DNA of 64,000 nt from NCBI RefSeq assembly GCF_009932335.1, contig NZ_BLJF01000001.1:3596001-3660000 (forward strand), read 5' to 3'. Below the pieces are notes generated by a model that was not told the DNA's origin, did no database searches, and saw only the letters and a list, made by a program, of their open reading frames with translations. The translations under genes and the position numbers were made by a program. This document shows, piece after piece, positions 16,500 to 24,030 of this stretch; within the stretch, counting starts at the first letter, position 1, and each line of letters opens with the position of its first letter. The DNA comes from Pseudomonas asiatica. Lineage in GTDB: Bacteria > Pseudomonadota > Gammaproteobacteria > Pseudomonadales > Pseudomonadaceae.

Positions 16500-17375
16500 T
16501 TACTTGAGGGCTGCTGCCGAGAACCGCGACATTGCGGCCTGTAAATCGGCAAAGTGGGTGGCCAGGTCGGCCGGGGGTTCGGCAGCGCTTCGCGTACCGG
16601 AGGGGGCAGCGCCAGGCGTACCACCCTTGAGTTCTTGAATAAGGGAGCGCCGCTCGGAGCGGGGCATGCCCTGTTTGGCCAGAATCGCGTCCAGTCGGCG
16701 AGCTGCGATCTGGTGCGGCGCCTTGGCCTGCGGGTCTTCCTGCGCAGCGTCCGATGGGAGAAGCCCATCAGCGAAGCCGGCCTCGACAGCCGCACTTCCC
16801 CCCATCCAGGTCTCGACGTCCATAAGGGCGCGCATCGCGGCGACCTCATCGCCGGTTCTGACCGAGTAGATGTCGGCCAGGGTGCCGTCGATCTGGTCGA
16901 GGAAGTCGGCAACTTCGGTGAAGTCGTTTCGGTCACCCGCGGCGATGGTCCAGGCGTTGTGGATCATCATGAAACCGGCTCGAGCGATCTGGATTTCATC
17001 ACCGGCCATGGCGATGAACGATGCAGCCGAGGCGGCCAGGCCAAGCACCTGAACGGTTACCTTGCCCTTGTGCTCGCGCAGCAGGTTGTAAATCGCCAGG
17101 CCCTCGAAGACATCGCCGCCTGGGCTGTTGATCTTCACAGTGATGTCTTTGTCGCCGATGCTGCGAAGTGCGGCACTGACACGCTTGGCAGTAACGCCCT
17201 CCCCCGTCCACCAGTCCATGCCGATCGGGTCGTACATGGTGATGGTGGTGGAGTCATCACCGGCTGCAGCCTTGATCGCTGGATTCCAGCGCTCCATGGC
17301 CTTCGGCAGGAGATCGGATTCGACGCGCGCGTGCGGCCGCACCGCCGGCGCTGCCGGTAGTGTCTTGAGAGTCAT
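16500..17375 (-). CDS. ClpP-like prohead protease
   Basis: This 291-residue protein is a ClpP/S14-type protease: KINSPGGDVFEGLAIYN at residues 81-97, the nucleophile region GLAASAASF with Ser116, and MMIHNAW with His139. After residue 200 a proline-, alanine- and glutamine-rich tail ends in FADLQAAMSRF and may act in scaffolding. It removes the delta domain of the capsid protein inside the prohead. Portal, protease and capsid are in the standard order. Confidence 0.92.
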   Translation of the reverse strand: MTLKTLPAAPAVRPHARVESDLLPKAMERWNPAIKAAAGDDSTTITMYDPIGMDWWTGEGVTAKRVSAALRSIGDKDITVKINSPGGDVFEGLAIYNLLREHKGKVTVQVLGLAASAASFIAMAGDEIQIARAGFMMIHNAWTIAAGDRNDFTEVADFLDQIDGTLADIYSVRTGDEVAAMRALMDVETWMGGSAAVEAGFADGLLPSDAAQEDPQAKAPHQIAARRLDAILAKQGMPRSERRSLIQELKGGTPGAAPSGTRSAAEPPADLATHFADLQAAMSRFSAAALK

Positions 17376-17388
17376 GGGTTACTCCAGG

Positions 17389-18786
17389 TCAGGCCGCTTT
17401 GAGCAGCGGCATCGATATCAGCGCGTGGGCCATCATGGGGCCGTCCGGGTTTCCGGATTCCAGGGCCTGGGAAGCCAGTTCGACGGCCTTGTTGATGGCC
17501 TCTTGGTCGTCGTTGTTGCGTGCCGAGACCAGCCGAAGCATGAATGCCGAGGCAGCCGGCGAGACGCCTGCGCTCGGCTTCCCGAGCTGGTCCAATGGCA
17601 CCAATGCGGATTGGACCGTGTACGTGTCTCCGCCCGGGATCGGTGGCAGGTTCTCCAGCCGGCGTACCTCGTTGCGCGACATCCAGCCGTTTTGCAGCGC
17701 CGTGTTGTACCAGGCCCCTCGGCCGGCGCTGTCTGCCCGCAGCAGGCCTTCCACAGCGAACTCGGCGAAGTAGTCGTCGGCATCGGCCTCGCCGATCAGG
17801 CAGCGAGTGATCTCCTGCTCAATGTTGACCAGTAGCGGCCGCAGGCTGTTGGTGAGGAAGTGCAGGTTCTGCGCCTCAACCGAAGCAGCCCAGCTGGACT
17901 GCTTGTCCATGTGGCCGACCATGAAGGGCGGCACTCGGAACCAGCGGCACATCTCCTCGATCCCGAAAGACCTCGATTCCAGCATTTGCGCGGCTTCAGG
18001 GTTCATCGTGATGCCCTGGTACTTGAAGCCCGCCTCCGCCACCATGATCTTGCCGGCGTTTTTCGAACCCATGAATGCCTGCATGCTGGCCCGAAGCTGC
18101 TCGCGCTGCTGCGGCGTGATCTTGGCGTCGCTGCTCAGGATGCCGGACGCCTGCATGCCCTGTGCGAACACCTTCGCCGCGGCCTCCTCGATCGCCATCG
18201 CCGAGCCGAAGATCTCGCGCCCGGTGGTTACCGGAAGCATCCCGCACACCCCGTCCAGGCCAAAGCCGCGGATGTGCATCAGGTTCTTTTCGGGAATGTC
18301 GCGATCCACGCCATTCTCGCTGTACGTGTACTTCAGGCGCCCGTTGTCCTGCCGCTTGACCCTCATGCACTGGGGCAGAAGCGGTACCAGGGCAATGATC
18401 CTGCTGCCGATCATCTTCTTCTCGACGAACGCATTGCCTCGAAGACAGATGCTCGCCACCACCAGCAGCATGAAGCGCTGCGGGGTCATCTCGGCGTTCG
18501 GGATGCGGCAAAGCACGCGGAACAGCGGATGGTCTTTAGCGATCTCGCGTGATCCGTCGGGAAGGCGCCGATACAGCTTGAGTGGCAGCGTGGAAACGGA
18601 TTCGGACAGCAGCCTCACGCACGCCCATACCGTGGACAACTGCATGGCCTTGTCGACAGATACGTGCTTTCCAGATGCGGAGCTGCCGAACCATTCTTGC
18701 CAAAATGCACCATCCTTCAGGCCGATGGGCACCCCGAGCCAGTTTTGCAACGCAGCCTTCACCCGGCCCGGTTTCTTCTCGGCCAT
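17389..18786 (-). CDS. Portal protein, HK97 family
   Basis: The 465-residue protein has the phage portal pattern: VWACVRLLSESVSTLPLKLY near residue 55, VPLLPQCMRVKR in the wing, and FGIEEMCRWFRVPPFMVG near residue 275, then NLHFLTNSLRPLLVNIEQEI. It forms the dodecameric DNA channel at one capsid vertex. It starts one base before the terminase stop ends (18786 shared) and is 13 bases from the protease gene. Confidence 0.94.
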   Translation of the reverse strand: MAEKKPGRVKAALQNWLGVPIGLKDGAFWQEWFGSSASGKHVSVDKAMQLSTVWACVRLLSESVSTLPLKLYRRLPDGSREIAKDHPLFRVLCRIPNAEMTPQRFMLLVVASICLRGNAFVEKKMIGSRIIALVPLLPQCMRVKRQDNGRLKYTYSENGVDRDIPEKNLMHIRGFGLDGVCGMLPVTTGREIFGSAMAIEEAAAKVFAQGMQASGILSSDAKITPQQREQLRASMQAFMGSKNAGKIMVAEAGFKYQGITMNPEAAQMLESRSFGIEEMCRWFRVPPFMVGHMDKQSSWAASVEAQNLHFLTNSLRPLLVNIEQEITRCLIGEADADDYFAEFAVEGLLRADSAGRGAWYNTALQNGWMSRNEVRRLENLPPIPGGDTYTVQSALVPLDQLGKPSAGVSPAASAFMLRLVSARNNDDQEAINKAVELASQALESGNPDGPMMAHALISMPLLKAA

Positions 18787-20480
18787 CAGATTCCTACCAT
18801 GATCGGGTTATCAAAGAAGCCCTGGAGATCGCCAGAGCCTTCCGGGTTCAACGCCATCAGCGTTGCCGCATCAAAGGTCGCCATCAGCGGGTCGATCTTG
18901 GCAGTGCCGCTGACCTGCTTGTTGATCGCGATTGCGTTGCCGACCTGCACGGTCTTGGCGTTGCCCACACACCAGGCCATCAGCCGGGAGTCGCCGTGAA
19001 TGAACTCGCCACCGGCAACCTTTCGCTCTGTGGTCTTGATCGCGCCATTCAGGCGCCACCCCTGGGATACGGAGGCGATCCGCTCCATGGCGATGCCGCG
19101 CTCCTCGGTGGTGAGTTCGTCGATGATGTCGCCAATGCCAGCCGCGTCCACGCCGATGGCCTGTTTCTCTGGCAGCAGCCCGGCATCGCGCACCTGGCAG
19201 ATGATGTCGGCGACATCCCGAACATCCTCCCCAGGAAGCTGAACAATGGTCAGGTCGCCGTCCGCCGAGAAGTCGTTCAACACGCTGACGATATCCTTCC
19301 GGCGCTCCAGCACGATCTTGTGCGCCCAGGCATGAGCCCAGTGCAGCCACTTCCGGGTGCCGCGCTCTCTCCCGATCAGGCTCAGTCCCAGCAGGTCGTC
19401 CAGCCCTCCACCGTCGATACCGGCCACTACCACTTCGCTTCTGCGCAGCAGCTCGTCGAGGGTGAGCTGCTTGTCGCCCCGGCCTTCCCAGTGGTCGGCG
19501 CCCGCCCAGCGGTTCGCCCGCAGGTTCATGCCGATCTGGATGTTCAGGTGCTTGGCCAGGAACTTCCGCTGGCTGCCCTCATCCTTGCGCAGGTTCTTCG
19601 CCAGCTCGTCTTCAAGCCACTCCCGGCTTACCGATCGCCCCATGTTGGGGTTGGTGACGTAGAAGTTGTCCGGCTGAAGGTAGGCCTTGCTCTTCACCAT
19701 GGCCTCTGGGAACTCGTACAGGACGCCCAGCGACTTGCGGTCATTGACTACTCCGTCGCGAACATCGCGGTAGTAGCTCAGCTTCTCTTCGAAGACCCCG
19801 GCCGGCGGCTCGTCGCTCTGCGTCGACAGCAGGATGACAAACCCTTCGTCCCGGGAGATCTGGCCGCCGGTGGCCTCCATCAGCATGGCGTCGGCGTTCG
19901 CGCGCTTGCCGAATACCCACACCTCGTCGATCAGGATCTTGCCGGACTTCTTGCCCGATACCGTGTCGGTGTCGGCCGCGACCACCTTCAGCGCCGCATT
20001 GTTCACCCGGTGGGTGATGGTGCGGATGTGATCCTGGACGTGCAGCAGTTCGCTGAGCTCCGGATCGGCCCGCACCATGCCGGCGGCTGGCTTGTAGCTG
20101 TTCGCCGCTACTTCGATCGTCGGCGCGATGATCAGCAGCTCCTCATCGTGCCGCCAGTTCAAGATCAGCGCCGTCAACATGATGCCGGCGGCGATCGTTG
20201 ATTTCGTGTTCTTCTTGCTGATCAACAGGAAGAACTCCCGGATCAGCTGCTTACCGTGCTCGGCATCGTAGGCCCCAAAGATGGCGGCAACGAAGTCGAA
20301 CACCCATTCATCGCAGCACTCGCCGAAAGTCGGCTGGCCAGGCAAATCGACGACCTTGAGCGCCTTGAACACTTCAAGCGCGGCCTCGGCTTCATCGGGA
20401 AACAGCGGCTTGAAGGGAATCAGCGATTGGCCAGCAACGATCCGAGCCTCCCAGTCTGGGCAGGCTGTGGTCCACTCCAT
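18786..20480 (-). CDS. terL: Terminase large subunit
   Basis: The 564-residue protein contains both enzymatic parts. The ATPase has a variant Walker A (ISKKNTKST, residues 87-95) and Walker B ILIDEVW with Asp185-Glu186. The C-terminal RNase-H-like nuclease starts near residue 352 with VAGIDGGGLDD (Asp356, Asp361) and continues with IGVDAAG. It pumps DNA into the prohead and cuts it. The family is the HK97-like TerL group (Terminase_1), usually cos-cutting, which fits the adjacent HNH gene. Confidence 0.95.
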   Translation of the reverse strand: MEWTTACPDWEARIVAGQSLIPFKPLFPDEAEAALEVFKALKVVDLPGQPTFGECCDEWVFDFVAAIFGAYDAEHGKQLIREFFLLISKKNTKSTIAAGIMLTALILNWRHDEELLIIAPTIEVAANSYKPAAGMVRADPELSELLHVQDHIRTITHRVNNAALKVVAADTDTVSGKKSGKILIDEVWVFGKRANADAMLMEATGGQISRDEGFVILLSTQSDEPPAGVFEEKLSYYRDVRDGVVNDRKSLGVLYEFPEAMVKSKAYLQPDNFYVTNPNMGRSVSREWLEDELAKNLRKDEGSQRKFLAKHLNIQIGMNLRANRWAGADHWEGRGDKQLTLDELLRRSEVVVAGIDGGGLDDLLGLSLIGRERGTRKWLHWAHAWAHKIVLERRKDIVSVLNDFSADGDLTIVQLPGEDVRDVADIICQVRDAGLLPEKQAIGVDAAGIGDIIDELTTEERGIAMERIASVSQGWRLNGAIKTTERKVAGGEFIHGDSRLMAWCVGNAKTVQVGNAIAINKQVSGTAKIDPLMATFDAATLMALNPEGSGDLQGFFDNPIMVGI

Positions 20481-20483
20481 GCA

Positions 20484-20966
20484 TCACCCCTTGTTGTTAA
20501 CCACCAGCTTCGGTGGCGGACGGGCGCCGAAACGCCCCTTGCTGACCTGATCGGCCGCTGCGGCCTTCTGTTCCTTCTTGCCCTGGTCGGCGACCTTGCC
20601 GTGCTTGTAGGGCAGTAGTGCCTTGGCGGCATCGACGCGCAACTTGGGCTCAGCAGCCTGCTCATTCATGACGGCCTTCAGGAAGTCCATCGGGTCGTCG
20701 AAATCGCCCAGCTCGAGCTCCCCGACGGCGCCATCCTCTGGCGGAGGAGCTTTAACTTTCCGGCCTGGTTTAACTTCTGTGGACGCTGCCTGCCGGTCGC
20801 GCAGATGCCGACCAATTGCGGCGATGACATCCGGGTCCTTTGCGAGCTTGGAGCCCGCTTGCGACGCGGTTTTCTCTGAATAGCCGGCGGCGATGGCCGC
20901 GTCTCGGTTTGACGCTCCCGACAGCAAAGCGTCAGCAAACCGTCGCTTCTTGTCGGTTAAAGCCAT
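20484..20966 (-). CDS. terS: Terminase small subunit
   Basis: This 160-residue protein begins with the usual terminase small-subunit helix-turn-helix: KKRRFADALLSGASNRDAAI, then AAGYSEKTASQAGSKL and DPDVIAAI. The middle is acidic (DGAVGELELGDFDDPMDFLK) and the end is basic, likely for contacts with TerL and DNA. It recognises the packaging site. It lies 3 bases before terL. Confidence 0.92.
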   Translation of the reverse strand: MALTDKKRRFADALLSGASNRDAAIAAGYSEKTASQAGSKLAKDPDVIAAIGRHLRDRQAASTEVKPGRKVKAPPPEDGAVGELELGDFDDPMDFLKAVMNEQAAEPKLRVDAAKALLPYKHGKVADQGKKEQKAAAADQVSKGRFGARPPPKLVVNNKG

Positions 20967-21074
20967 GGTTAACTTTTCCGTGAAAGGGGAAAAAAACTGC
21001 GAATGGGAGGGGGCGAGGTTTCCGAACGTGAAGGCTGTGAACTTTTACCCCTCCCCCCACCTTGTGGCACGTCA
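20967..21074. other. Non-coding gap, candidate packaging (cos) region
   Basis: A 108-base gap between the HNH and small terminase genes holds purine-rich and pyrimidine-rich runs (GGGAGGGGGC near 21005 and CCCCTCCCCCC near 21049) that are imperfect inverted copies. cos sites often lie here in HK97-like phages with an HNH gene beside terS. No cohesive-end sequence can be proven from reading alone. Confidence 0.3.
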
Positions 21075-21437
21075 CTAGCCCTCTTGAGGCACGCCAATTC
21101 CCCGAATCGCACCATCCCGGTGCACACCGATATCGCCGCCCTCCGCTGCCGTCTTCTTCAGGTGGCAGCCATCAGGGCCACAGCACAGCAGCTGGCAGTT
21201 ATCGTCGATATCGGCACCGCCTTGGTGAAGCGGGACGCGGTGGTCAAGCTCGAAGCCATGGGGGTAGGCGACTACTCGCCCGCATCCTGCGCAGTGGGGC
21301 GAAGCCTGCCAGAGCCGGAAGCGGCGGGCCTGTAACCTGCTGCCGGTCATCCGCCTTTCAGATGTGTTAGTGGTCGACAACTTGCGACCCTCGACAGGGT
21401 TAAGCCTCGACTTCAAGGTAGGGAGCTTGGCCACCAC
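21075..21437 (-). CDS. HNH endonuclease (packaging-associated)
   Basis: The 120-residue frame starts with GTG at 21435-21437, three bases past a GAGGG ribosome site and directly after the preceding stop. It has the HNH pattern: CAGCG zinc knuckle, then FELDHRVPLHQGGADIDDN (D-H, then N) and LCCGPDGCHLKK with the last His and Cys pair. In HK97-like phages an HNH protein next to terminase is needed for cos cleavage together with TerL and portal (HK97 gp74). A stand-alone homing role is the alternative. Confidence 0.85.
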   Translation of the reverse strand: MVAKLPTLKSRLNPVEGRKLSTTNTSERRMTGSRLQARRFRLWQASPHCAGCGRVVAYPHGFELDHRVPLHQGGADIDDNCQLLCCGPDGCHLKKTAAEGGDIGVHRDGAIRGIGVPQEG

Positions 21438-21635
21438 TTATCCCTCTCGCCGCATGCCAACCTGGGCGGCGATATCGGCAGCTCGCTCACGCACCTCCAG
21501 CACCTGGCCGTCGAACGTGTGGACGATGGCGCAGATGCCGTGCCACTGCGAGCTTGTGCCGGCCTCCTGCACGCGGGCAATGGCGGTCGGGGCCAGATAG
21601 TGCTGGCGACGATTGATGTCAGTCAGCGTGATCAT
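21438..21635 (-). CDS. Small conserved phage protein, unknown
   Basis: I choose the ATG at 21633-21635 (MITLTDINRRQHYLAPTAIA), 65 residues, preceded by AAGGGTG. The longer frame overlaps the holin. It has no signal or membrane segment and shows a beta pattern (GICAIVHTFDGQVLEVRE) with an end rich in Arg and Ala. It sits 4 bases after the holin and is contiguous with the HNH gene. I do not recognise a family. Confidence 0.65.
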   Translation of the reverse strand: MITLTDINRRQHYLAPTAIARVQEAGTSSQWHGICAIVHTFDGQVLEVRERAADIAAQVGMRREG

Positions 21636-21639
21636 CGGG

Positions 21640-21963
21640 TCACCCTTGAGCCTTGCGAGACAGGAACAGGTCGGAGTAGCCGCGAAGCTTCTCAACCCCC
21701 ATGAACCCGACCATGCCGCCGGCGAAGGTAGCCATGCCCTGCGGCAAGCCCATCCATTCGAGCAGCGGCACCAGCGCCAAGGTTATGAGACCGCACAAGG
21801 CACCCTCCAAGAACATCTGCCGGTGGGTGCCACCGCCATACACCACCCGGAGGACGGCGATCGCGACAGACAGGCCAGCGGCATACAGCTGAGGCTGATG
21901 GGCAATCACCCAGGCAATCAGGGCGGCCCACAGGCCGGGATCTTTCTCTGGCATATGGGCCAT
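21640..21963 (-). CDS. Phage holin, lambda-type superfamily III
   Basis: This 107-residue protein starts MAHMPEKDPGLWAALIAWVI with a strong GGAGGAATCGAG ribosome site. Three hydrophobic segments are seen at about residues 11-28, 31-44 and 52-83, and the end is charged (KLRGYSDLFLSRK). The pattern MPEKDP.LW, GGGTHRQMFLEG and LEW.GLP matches the lambda holin-type family of Proteobacteria phages. It would permeabilise the inner membrane at the end of the lytic cycle. No endolysin gene is adjacent. Confidence 0.87.
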   Translation of the reverse strand: MAHMPEKDPGLWAALIAWVIAHQPQLYAAGLSVAIAVLRVVYGGGTHRQMFLEGALCGLITLALVPLLEWMGLPQGMATFAGGMVGFMGVEKLRGYSDLFLSRKAQG

Positions 21964-21990
21964 CTCGATTCCTCCCTTTGCGGGGAGCGG

Positions 21991-22022
21991 AAAAAGAAAA
22001 GGCCCGCCGTTGTGGCGAGCCT
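21991..22022 (-). terminator. Intrinsic terminator upstream of the holin gene
   Basis: A 9-bp stem with one mismatch (AGGCTCGCC/GGCGGGCCT) on the minus strand is followed by TTTTCTTTTT. Late minus-strand transcripts would need antitermination to pass. Confidence 0.65.
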
Positions 22023-22249
22023 AGGAGTGGGTGCGGAAGGCTGGGGCGACCAACCACCCAGCGAGAACAGTAGAGGAGCCTTATGCCCAGCGAGGTGGCT
22101 GCGCCTGGGCCGAGGTCGGTCGGGCCATTGCTTGCTCCGTAAATGAAAATTCGTGCACCGACGTAAAACCGGTCGGATGCTTGCCCAGGAGCCCCCTAGA
22201 GGCTAAAAGGAATGTTGCCCGATCTGGCCTCACTAGAGGGAACTAATAA
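22023..22249. other. Non-coding stretch before the plus-strand cassette
   Basis: About 225 bases without a convincing gene. They should hold the plus-strand promoter for the gene at 22250; I see no clear -35/-10 pair. A short imperfect hairpin lies near 22185-22210. Confidence 0.4.
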
Positions 22250-22483
22250 ATGCCGATCAGTGACATTTTTTTAATCGCTTACAAGCTCCACGGGGAGGCT
22301 CGCGAATTCATCGTCCGCGCCGAGCGAATGAATAACGCTGAGGCTTGGCACTGGGCGGCCTGCGAAGCTGGCGTAGGAGTCATTCCTAAATTCACTGCTT
22401 CGGATATCAGGAAGGTCTCTCGACCTGTTGCTGAGCGCTTCGGCATAACTGACGTCCAATGGCGGAGGTCCGGCAACCTATGA
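22250..22483 (+). CDS. Small Pseudomonas-specific protein, DUF6555-like
   Basis: The 77-residue protein is on the plus strand, against the surrounding late genes, with AGAGGGAA ahead of its ATG. The sequence has the form Y+LHGE..EFIVRAE, then AEAWHWAACEAGVGVIPKF and a closing ERFGITDVQWR, which I recall from the small DUF6555-type proteins of Pseudomonas. Function unknown. It has no membrane part. It overlaps the next gene by 4 bases, and the two look like diverged tandem copies. Confidence 0.7.
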   Translation: MPISDIFLIAYKLHGEAREFIVRAERMNNAEAWHWAACEAGVGVIPKFTASDIRKVSRPVAERFGITDVQWRRSGNL

Positions 22484-22707
22484 AATACCGCATCGACTAC
22501 AACCTCAAAGGCCATACCAGATTCTGGATATGCGATTGGTCTAGCACGCCGAACGAAGACAATGTGCTGACCGCTCTCCTCCGTCTGCATGCCCCCGCTG
22601 CCCCCTTGCCTGAGGCGCGCGCGCCGTGCCGCTTATCACATGATGATCTCCGCATTGCGGTCGCAGATTTGGGTATCTCGGATGTACGCTTTGAGGGGGA
22701 TGATTAG
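22480..22707 (+). CDS. Small protein related to its upstream neighbour
   Basis: Translation likely starts at the ATG at 22480, overlapping the preceding stop (ATGA), giving 75 residues. The start (MKYRIDYNLKGHTRFWI) and the end (ADLGISDVRFEG) parallel the start (IAYKLHGEAREFIV) and end (ERFGITDVQWRR) of the 22250 protein, so a duplication with divergence is likely. The central part differs. No known function. Confidence 0.62.
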   Translation: MKYRIDYNLKGHTRFWICDWSSTPNEDNVLTALLRLHAPAAPLPEARAPCRLSHDDLRIAVADLGISDVRFEGDD

Positions 22708-22782
22708 CTATGCCGGGGCACCCAGGCCGAAGCTGGCAAGTACGCCGGTCACTGCGAGGGCGCCGGTACTTGGCTCGGCCAT
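22708..22782 (-). pseudogene. Broken 5' end of a second phage holin gene
   Basis: A 24-codon minus-strand frame starts at ATG 22780-22782 with a good TGGAG ribosome site 8 bases upstream. It reads MAEPSTGALAVTGVLASFGL and then stops at a TAG adjoining the stop of the plus-strand gene. MAEPST followed by an alanine/valine/leucine membrane segment is how small phage holins of the PF16931 type start, as I remember them. The remainder of such a gene (about 70-80 more residues) is absent. An alternative is a chance short frame. Confidence 0.42.
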
Positions 22783-22854
22783 AGGTGGTGCTCCAGAAAC
22801 AAAATGACCCGTCGAACTGGCGAGCCCTTGGATATGTGAAAAGATGGCCCCGTG

Positions 22855-23163
22855 CTATCGTCGAGTTTCCACACAAGACGTTTCACGGAGCGAAAAACGA
22901 TGAAGGTAACCCTCAAGTGCGCCAAGTGCGGCAGTGACAAGTTCGAGGTTCCGGCTAGGCCGAACAACAACTCGAAGGTCACCTGCGGCAAGTGCGGCGC
23001 TATCGAGACTTACGGAAAGCTCATGAAGGCTGTGGGTGACAAGGTCACGAAAGACCTGGAGCGGCAGCTCGGGAAACTGTTCAAGTGACTTGAGCGTTTC
23101 GCTCAGAGGGCGCAGGAAGTCAGCGGCGCCCTCAACCTCAACGTCGAGCTGTAGCTTTTCCAT
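22855..23163 (-). CDS. Candidate gene or remnant antisense to the zinc-ribbon gene
   Basis: A 102-codon minus-strand frame starts at ATG 23161-23163 with a very good TGGAGGTTGT ribosome site. The first part (MEKLQLDVEVEGAADFLRPL) looks like a genuine small phage protein start. From about residue 27 on, the frame is antisense to the plus-strand zinc-ribbon gene and loses conviction. It may be a truncated gene whose end was replaced. Confidence 0.3.
   Translation of the reverse strand: MEKLQLDVEVEGAADFLRPLSETLKSLEQFPELPLQVFRDLVTHSLHELSVSLDSAALAAGDLRVVVRPSRNLELVTAALGALEGYLHRFSLRETSCVETRR
22900..23088 (+). CDS. Small zinc-ribbon protein
   Basis: The start at 22900 (GGAG 9-10 bases upstream) gives 62 residues. 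Two CxxC knuckles, CAKCGSDKF at residues 7-15 and CGKCGAIETYG near residues 33-43, form a zinc ribbon. A basic amphipathic helix follows (LMKAVGDKVTKDLERQLGKL). Such small ribbons may bind nucleic acid or a polymerase. It runs on the plus strand within the minus-strand late region, part of the cassette with 22250-22707. Confidence 0.75.
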   Translation: MKVTLKCAKCGSDKFEVPARPNNNSKVTCGKCGAIETYGKLMKAVGDKVTKDLERQLGKLFK

Positions 23164-23178
23164 ACAACCTCCAGATAC

Positions 23179-23206
23179 GAAAAAGCCCCGGCAGATACCG
23201 AGGCTT
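23179..23206 (-). terminator. Intrinsic terminator, minus strand
   Basis: AAGCCTCGG pairs with CCGGGGCTT (one wobble) around a short loop, followed on the minus strand by TTTTTCG. Confidence 0.6.
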
Positions 23207-23260
23207 GGAATGGGTGCGGAGGGCCGGTGCTTACCCGGCTTGTTGGCCTGGATCGCTGGG

Positions 23261-23356
23261 TCACATACCCCAGACTCTCATCGCGTAGCCGATCAGGGAG
23301 CGCACGGCTTTGATCGACGCCACTACCGACTTAGCCCAGCTGCCTGAGCGTGTCAT
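23261..23356 (-). CDS. 31-residue micropeptide candidate
   Basis: The frame from ATG 23354-23356 reads MTRSGSWAKSVVASIKAVRS and on to YAMRVWGM. It would form a basic amphipathic helix and resembles small proteins I have seen in Pseudomonas prophages. It lacks a clear ribosome site, and a terminator hairpin lies just upstream, so expression is uncertain. Confidence 0.38.
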   Translation of the reverse strand: MTRSGSWAKSVVASIKAVRSLIGYAMRVWGM

Positions 23357-23361
23357 CCGCA

Positions 23362-23385
23362 TAAAAAAGCCCGCACAGGGCGGGC
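23362..23385 (-). terminator. Intrinsic terminator of the PagL-like gene
   Basis: The perfect stem GCCCGC/GCGGGC is followed on the minus strand by a seven-base T run. It lies 20 bases after the stop codon of the lipid A deacylase gene. Confidence 0.8.
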
Positions 23386-23404
23386 AAAGAGGGATCGTGC
23401 TTTT

Positions 23405-23914
23405 TTAAATCTGGTGGCTGTAGAACAGCGAGTACGACTCGATACCGTCGTTGGGCTGCTTAATGCCAGCGTTGGAGTAGTGAATCGCTCGGATGCCAAC
23501 CTTCTGCGTCTCGCCGATCTTCAAGCCCGCACCGATGCGGTCTTCAAAGTTGAAGGCCGAACCAAAGTCCTGGTCACCTGCGGACGTACCAGAGAAGACC
23601 GCCAGGCCGATGCCAGCCTCAACGAATGGCTTCACGTTACCGCTGCCGAACTCGTAAACGAAAACTGGCGCAAAGGACAGCGAGTGAGCCCCACCTGAAG
23701 CATCGCCTGCTTCCCAGTAGGTGTAGCCAGCATCCCAATAACCGGTGAGACGGCCAGTACTGGATTCAAACCAGCTTTTGCCCCAGTTAAAGCCAATGCC
23801 GACGCGCGCTGTAAGACCACCTTGGCCTGTCGCGCCAAGCGCTCCGGATAGCTCAGCCGCTCCGGCGGACGCAGCGAAAAGGGAAAGCGCCACAACGGCG
23901 AGAACGTTTTTCAT
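23405..23914 (-). CDS. pagL: PagL-type lipid A 3-O-deacylase
   Basis: From the ATG at 23912-23914 the product is 169 residues with a signal peptide (MKNVLAVVALSLFAASAGAA, cleaved after AGA/A) and a beta-barrel body. The PagL signature is present: SLSFAPVFVYEF, FVEAGIGLAVFS and the active-site block AIHYSNAGIKQPNDG. His145, Ser147 and Glu159 match the catalytic His-Ser-Glu of P. aeruginosa PagL in spacing. It would remove the 3-O acyl chain of lipid A in the outer membrane. It has its own terminator and a 225-base upstream gap, so it is probably a separately expressed cargo gene. Confidence 0.9.
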   Translation of the reverse strand: MKNVLAVVALSLFAASAGAAELSGALGATGQGGLTARVGIGFNWGKSWFESSTGRLTGYWDAGYTYWEAGDASGGAHSLSFAPVFVYEFGSGNVKPFVEAGIGLAVFSGTSAGDQDFGSAFNFEDRIGAGLKIGETQKVGIRAIHYSNAGIKQPNDGIESYSLFYSHQI

Positions 23915-24030
23915 ACTCACGGTCTTCCATGTTATTGAGTAGCAACCTATCAGAATCATAGCGCTATCAAATCGTTCCCTCATACAAGAAAAATGCTTTT
24001 TCTGGAGGGCTACCTGAATCGAAGCCCCTC

